64,000 nucleotides of DNA from Anagrus nilaparvatae (Eukaryota > Arthropoda > Insecta > Hymenoptera > Mymaridae): the NCBI GenBank assembly GCA_022575985.1, contig JAKSXM010000246.1, positions 12,976,001 to 13,040,000 of the forward strand, in the 5' to 3' direction. Both the position numbers and the translations under genes were made by a program. The stretch's first letter is position 1. Every line of letters starts with the position of its first letter. Below, in pieces: positions 59,022-64,000 of this stretch. The notes under the pieces were generated by a model. It searched no databases and was not told the origin of the DNA. It saw only the letters and a program-made list of their open reading frames with translations.

Positions 59022-62000
59022 TTACAATTGTTCAAAATGGCCTCCATTTTGTTGAAGGCATAATTCTAATCTATGATTTATACCACGAGTTGCTCTTTGA
59101 ATCATTGCAGGTTCAATATTTTCACAAGCTTGCATAATTCGAAGACGCACTTCTTCTCTATGCTGAACATCACCTGAAAATTTTAGAAAAACATAAACAG
59201 GCCAATTTATTGTATAAATAAAGAAAAAATTAATAGTTCAAAAATCAAGTATTTTTATTTAATAAAAAAAAAATATAGTTTATCTAAATCTATGCACAAT
59301 AAATTTAAAATGAAAGCAGCTTGAATTAACTTATTATATCAAAAATTTTTACACGTATGCGATAATTTCATATTTTTTATTGATATGAAAGACTGTAAAT
59401 TACATTTTTCTTCTTAGCGGGTCAAAAACACCTTTTTAAAAGCGCGATTTCTGCCCACCCAGAAACAAAATTTTCGTTTTGTCCATGGGAGCAAAAAGAA
59501 ATGTCTCCAGATCGCAGTTTCCTACCCTCGGGCCATCCTTTTATTTGCTCCCTTGGTTACAAACGTACTATTAAAATAAAAACTACAGTCAAGACTGTGA
59601 CATATAGTATATGAAACGAAAGATATAAGATATATTAAATTGCAATTATTTCCTTCATAATTTTTTAATTAAATAATAAAAATGTATATTATATACGCAG
59701 TCGTAAATTATAAAATTATGCAAATATGCTAGGAAACCCAACTAATTTAGCGCTTTATAAGTAGCTTCAATCGGATATAAGTTCTTTATTACTTACCTTG
59801 GTAAACGATATTTTTAAGGTAGCCCCAAAAGAAATAATCCATTGGATTTAAATCAGGGGAACGTGGAGGCCAAAGTATTGGGCCTTCACGTCCAATCCAT
59901 CTATTTGGAAATATTTCATCCAGATAATGTCTTACAATTAAACGATAATGGACTGGAGAACCATCCATCATGTATATCATTCTTGGTCTTACAGCTAATG
60001 GAATGTTTGAATCAGCTATCAAATTAGGTAAAGTTTCCCTCAAAAAAGCCAGATAATTGTCACCATTCAATCGTTGAGGTAACTCGACAGGTCCAATCTA
60101 AACCAAATTTAAATATTTCCTTATTTTAGGTCAATTTTATATCATCTATATAAGTAATTTAACCAAAAGGTTTAAAATATTATTTCTCTTTATTATTTTA
60201 AAAATAATATAATTCATATTTTCCTATTTTCCAAGATTTTTATAAATGAAAACGTTTTTCTTAACCTTAAAATTCCCCAGGCAATGTAAAAGCTTATTCT
60301 GACACGATTTTTAAACAGTCATCTTGGAAAATCAGAAAATATGCTAGGGCAAAAAAATTAATTTTTTTGACAATTTTAAAATTGCCATTCATAGAAACGA
60401 TTTTCTCAAACTCGAAAACCCCCAGGTAATGCAGAATAAAGTTTCTGTTTTCATGTTTTTCGGTCTGCCATATAGGAAAACCGGAAAATTGTTTTAACCC
60501 ATTAACGCCCAATCGACGCATTCAAGCCATTTGAATTTTTCTTAATGAAAAAATCGATACTTTGAGCTAAAAATGTTACCTAGTAGGTAATCAGGGCTGC
60601 TCTTTTCATTTCCGAAGTCCGTTTTAACGTATAACCCCTAGAAAATGTGATATCATCCCCTAAAACTGGGGTAATTCTTTTATAATTTTTAGACGTCATG
60701 AAAATTAATATAATGGGTACAAAAAATATTTCATGGCATTAAAAACTTAATATGGGACTATCAGGAACACAAAAAAAATGAATACATACCAATTTTTTTT
60801 CTTCAACCCCTTGAATGGGGTAAGGGGTGAATTTGTAGCATAAAAGGAAAACTGAATATTTTGGGCTAAATAATGTCAATTAGTAGGTACTAATTGTCAT
60901 TTAGTAGGTATTTTTGTCCACTATCTTCGTTTCTGAAGTCAGTTTTTACAAATAACCCCTAGAAAATAAGATATCACCCCCTAAAAAATAATGTAATATT
61001 TATCTTATCTTTGGGGGGTGATATCTTATTTTCTAGTGGTTGTTTGTAAAAACTGACTTCAGAAATGAAAATAGTGGACAAAAATACCTACTAGATGACA
61101 ATTTTAGCCCAAAATATTCATTTTTTCTTTTATGGTACAAATCCACCTGTTACCCCATTCAAGGGGTTGAAGATAAAAAATTGGTATGCATTCATTTTTT
61201 TTATGTTCCTGATAGTCCCATATTATGTTTTTAATGCCATTAAATACTTTTTTGTACCCATTATATTAATTTAAATGACGTCTAAAAATTATAAAAAAAT
61301 AACCCTACTTTTAGGGGATGATATCACATTTTCTAGGGGTTGCACGTTGAAACGGACTTTGGAAATGAAAAGAGCAGCTCCAATTACCTACTAGGTAACA
61401 TTTTTGGCTCAAAATATAGATTTTTTCTTTAAAAAAAATTTAAATTGGCTTGATGTGTCGATTGGGCGTTAATGGGTTAAATGAAAAATTAAAGATTAGG
61501 CCACCAGGATATCAGCTTTCCCTCGGACAATTTTCATTTTCATCCCGGAGCTGGAGGTATCCAGAAGATGACAGAAATTTCAGGAAGTTAACTCCCTGAA
61601 TTTAGGGATTTATAATCTCTCTTAGCCAGGGTATAATGTAATAATGTAATAATGTACTACGTGGTTATTTTTGTTAGAGATTTAAAAAAAATTAATTAAA
61701 AAAAAATAGGATTTTAAAAAAATCTTTAAAATATTTATAAAATTACCATTTGATCACCAATCAGACCACACCAGATATTTATGGACCACTGATGTTGATA
61801 GTTTGTTTGCCTTACTAAACGAGGGTTGCGGTCTGTCCAAAAAACATAATTTTTTGAATTAAACATTCCGTTAGGAGTAAAGGTTGCTTCGTCTGTCCAA
61901 AGTATATAATCCATAAAATGTATAACTGGCCCTTGAAGTAGTGGGAAGCGTAGCCGAAAACGTCTAATTAAGGCTGATACTTGAGCTAAAAATCCTCCAG

Positions 62001-62406
62001 CAAAATTTACTCTTGCAATATGGTCATTAAATCTTAAATGTTGGACCTTTTGGTAATGGTAAGGGTGGTAGCCATTAGCTCTTAGAACGCGAATTACGCG
62101 GGTGTGATTTGTCAACAAACGAACAGCAATAACTCTACTAGGGAGATTAGGATTATCTCGAATTTGAGCCAAAATCAGACCAATTAGTGGGTCATCATTA
62201 TCTCTCCTTCTTCCAGCATTTTCATAATTTGGCATCAGATAACCACGTTGTGCCCTTGCCCTTAATCTTACAAAAACCCTTTCATCAGGGAACCTTCCAA
62301 CAGCTCCATGTCTCTCAGCATATAAATCAACTGCATTCTGTATATTTCCATTACTTGCACCTAAGCACATCAACATATTATAATACTGGGTGGCTGAATA
62401 GCGCAT
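59022..62406 (-). CDS. IS630/Tc1/mariner-type transposase, DD41D, three exons, intact
   Basis: Exons on the minus strand are 62406-61747, 60097-59797 and 59173-59022. Introns are GTAATT...TTTAG (1,649 bp) and GTAAGT...TTTTCAG (623 bp), with phases 0 and 1. The joined product is 370 residues with no stop or frameshift. Residues 1-60 form a first helix-turn-helix region of the DUF4817 type (YYNMLMCLGASNGNIQNAVD ... VRLRARAQRGYL). Residues 88-125 form a second (LPSRVIAVRLLTNHTRVIRV, then YHPYHYQKVQHL). Catalytic motifs are WTDEATF (D172), MMDGSPVHY (D265) and SPDLNPMDYFFW (D307), with 41 residues between the last two acids, hence DD41D. The C-terminus has EEVRLRIMQACENI and ends NGGHFEQL. It should be a nuclear enzyme cutting and joining the element's ends; a mariner-type enzyme normally targets TA. 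Introns in a transposase of this class and the large size of the element are unusual. A 987-bp piggyBac-type palindrome lies in intron 1. Confidence 0.85.
59440..59570. repeat. GC-richer patch with weak inverted ends in intron 2 of the transposase
   Basis: 'catgggagcaaaaagaaatg' faces 'ccttttatttgctcccttgg', enclosing 'tctccagatcgcagtttcct' and 'accctcgggcc'. It is probably a short, old MITE. No coding content. Confidence 0.4.
60494..61480. mobile_element. piggyBac-type MITE, 987-bp palindrome with TTAA ends
   Basis: It begins TTAACCCATTAACGCCCAAT and ends ATTGGGCGTTAATGGGTTAA, that is, TTAA target sites flanking CCC...GGG termini, the signature of piggyBac elements. Left and right halves are imperfect complements over almost 490 bp each. 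Paired examples are 'cccctagaaaatgtgatatc' / 'gatatcacattttctagggg' and 'ctgaagtcagtttttacaaa' / 'tttgtaaaaactgacttcag', and the centre is near 60990. It lies wholly inside intron 1 of the transposase, so splicing can remove it. Frames at 60294-60521 and 61040-61234 are spurious. Confidence 0.85.
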
Positions 62407-63184
62407 TTTTTAATAATATTCTTGCAACAATTGTCTTTAATGCCTTTTATATGAGTCTGAAGCAGCAAAATAAATTGATATATTCGCGATTTATCAATAA
62501 TGTAAACAATCTTCTAATGTAAAAAATTTTTTTAAAAGCACTTGTAAATTATTATTTGATCTTGATTATTATTTCACGTAATTATTAGGCAAGCGAATGA
62601 ATTCTTTTATAAATAAACAACTTGTATAAATAAACATCAAATAAATATTAGATGTAAAACAATGCAAGCTCGCGTAACCTATATTAAATCGGAGTTTACC
62701 TACTTTAACCGCGCTATTTAAACACGTCATTTAACAAAATGAATTTGCGTCGTGTTACAAAAATGTCACATTTTAAATAATAGCAAACCATAATTTAAAT
62801 AATTTAAACTAACGACTTTTCAAAAACATAATTGTTAATAATTTATTCATAATCCAGATTACAAATTTTATTTGATCAATGCAAAAAAATAATTGAACTC
62901 CAAGATTGTAAGAATAGCCAAATTAAAAAAAATAACCCACATCTAATATACATGTGGAAATAAATCACAATAAAAAATACTATTTTATCAACATCAAAAG
63001 AATTGCATTTAAAAAATGTATAAATAAATAATGCCTATTTTATAGTATTAAAAAAAAGATCCATACCTATACCTGCTTTAAACGAATTAATTAAATCTTG
63101 AAGAAATTATAATGTATGAATTTTCATAATTACTATCAATAATGATATTTAGGCAAATAATAATAAATTTAAAAAAACTTATTT
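62407..63184. other. promoter-side flank of the transposase gene, between exon 1 and right arm
   Basis: The transposase start codon lies at 62406, so its promoter and leader should be in this unique segment. TATA-like strings (for example 'tatataa'-type words on the minus strand) are too common to choose one. The + strand frame at 62187-62522 is the antisense of exon 1. Confidence 0.4.
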
Positions 63185-64000
63185 TTATTTTAAAAAATTT
63201 TTATTTTTAAATACTCTTTAAATGTTTGAGAATTTACACATTTCAACTTGGTGAAATTACATTAAAATAAATTGAGAAAGACAGTATAAATACAAAAATC
63301 ATTGTTTTGACCTACAATTTTTTAAACAAAATAAACAAAACTTGTATATAATTGTATACATAAAATTTATAACTAATTAACCGAATAATAAATTTAATAT
63401 CTGCTATGACGTTTATGCCAAAAAATTCACTGCCTCTTCTCTCCCAAGAAGGTAACAAGCTTTCTCTTGAAAAAGGAGTCGTTTACTAAGGGAAATCTTT
63501 TTTTCTTCTTCGTGCTGGGAGTTAACTGAATATTCTCTTATAAATTTAACTATGATAATAAGACTTAGTTGTTCGATTAATAATAAACACATTTTTTTAA
63601 AAAACATAAAATTTTATAAACTACTATGAACCGAACAACTAAATCTTATAATCGTTGTGTGAAGATTATAACAGAATATTCACTTAACTTCCAATACGAA
63701 GAAGAAAAAATGATTAAGCTTTGTAAGCCAATCTTTTTTAAAGAGAAAGCTTGTCACCTTCTTTGGAGAGAAAAGGAAGTGGACTTTTTGTCATAAACCC
63801 CATAGCAGAAATAGCTTTAACTGATTGGGTTCAGTGCGAACAAATTTTTTTCTGCTGCAATGTTTATGACATAAGTTTACTGCATTTTCTCTCTAATAAA
63901 GAAAAAAAAACTTACTTTTCAAGAGAAAAGTTTTTAACTTCCTCGGAGAGAAAGTACAGTGAATTTTTTGTCATAAACTTCATAGCAGAAATAGAATTTA
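63185..64000 (-). repeat. right inverted arm, cut by the window end
   Basis: This is the reverse complement of about 55517-56330 with only scattered differences: for example, the repeat-derived 64-residue frames at 55910-56104 and 63413-63607 differ at one residue. The remaining part of the arm lies beyond 64000. Such close identity indicates a young insertion or ongoing homogenisation of the arms. Confidence 0.85.

Larger units (their letters stand above)
53131..64000. mobile_element. large composite DNA transposon, right end outside the window
   Basis: Two long inverted arms enclose a ~6.85-kb core with an intact DD41D transposase, a MADF-type gene and a small HTH gene. The arms pair with a coordinate sum near 119517 (for example 55910-56104 with 63413-63607). 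They are nearly identical by eye over the ~815 bp that both lie inside the window. The paired region ends inward near 56330 and 63185. The outer left end is uncertain: either the arm repeats start near 53750, or the element starts at 53131 with 'cagggtggaacgcaattacc' directly after a TA run, which would suit a TA target. By symmetry the right end should lie near 65.7-66.4 kb. Confidence 0.7.

Noticed and set aside
60294..61234. Frames inside intron 1 of the transposase
   Set aside because: They lie in or beside the piggyBac-type palindrome, whose two halves are complementary; no protein similarity.
62187..62522. 111-residue + strand frame
   Set aside because: It is antisense to exon 1 of the transposase.
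63413..63607. 64-residue frame duplicated at 55910-56104
   Set aside because: The duplication is explained by the inverted arms; the frame covers repeat words rather than a conserved protein domain.
53131..64000. Polinton/Maverick or integrated virus as an explanation of the long inverted repeats
   Set aside because: No DNA polymerase B, retroviral-type integrase, ATPase, protease or capsid gene is visible; the only enzyme is a mariner-type transposase.
1..64000. CRISPR arrays, rRNA, tRNA genes and bacterial-style operators
   Set aside because: The tandem repeats lack spacer structure, no cloverleaf or rRNA core was seen, and the gene structure is eukaryotic.

Overview
The window is strongly AT-rich nuclear DNA from an animal, almost certainly an insect. 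It has GT-AG introns, long non-coding stretches, very few open frames, many miniature inverted-repeat elements, and remnants of retrotransposons and DNA transposons of types common in arthropods. Composition and gene sparsity would fit a very AT-rich insect genome such as that of a parasitoid wasp, but nothing here fixes the order or species. I see no bacterial operon, CRISPR array, rRNA or tRNA gene.

Layout. 1-2 kb: a ~142-bp tandem satellite and a reverse-transcriptase scrap. 2.4-2.8 kb: a complete two-exon gene for a small secreted eight-cysteine protein. 3-16 kb: repeats, including several hairpin/MITE elements and a 3.3-kb T-rich element (11.2-14.5 kb) in which one copy appears inserted into an opposite copy of its own family. 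16.6-39.5 kb: three coding exons of a second, unrecognised gene on the + strand, spread over a 20.8-kb and a 1.7-kb intron. The large intron holds further mobile elements, including a ~3.1-kb TIR-bounded element with a degenerate arthropod mobile-element gene (20.8-23.9 kb) and a broken pogo/Tigger transposase (23.9-24.6 kb). 39.5-53 kb: essentially gene-free, with one foldback element carrying five near-identical 120-bp tandem units (43.6-45.0 kb).

53.1-64.0 kb (running off the end) is the most striking part: a large composite DNA transposon. Two nearly identical inverted arms (left about 53.1/53.75-56.33 kb; right 63.185 to beyond 64.0 kb), built from higher-order subterminal repeats, flank a ~6.85-kb core. 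The core encodes an intact three-exon, 370-residue IS630/Tc1/mariner-type transposase with a DD41D catalytic spacing. It also encodes a two-exon MADF-type DNA-binding protein (with one apparent frameshift in a homopolymer) and a small stand-alone helix-turn-helix protein. A 987-bp piggyBac-type palindrome bounded by TTAA sits inside the first transposase intron, and another hairpin element with an open frame lies between the accessory genes and the transposase. A plausible reading, which is inference, is that the transposase acts on the repeat-rich arms with the MADF and HTH proteins as accessory DNA-binding factors. This gene set and arm architecture are unlike the usual ~1.3-kb single-gene mariner, and this is my main candidate for something undescribed.
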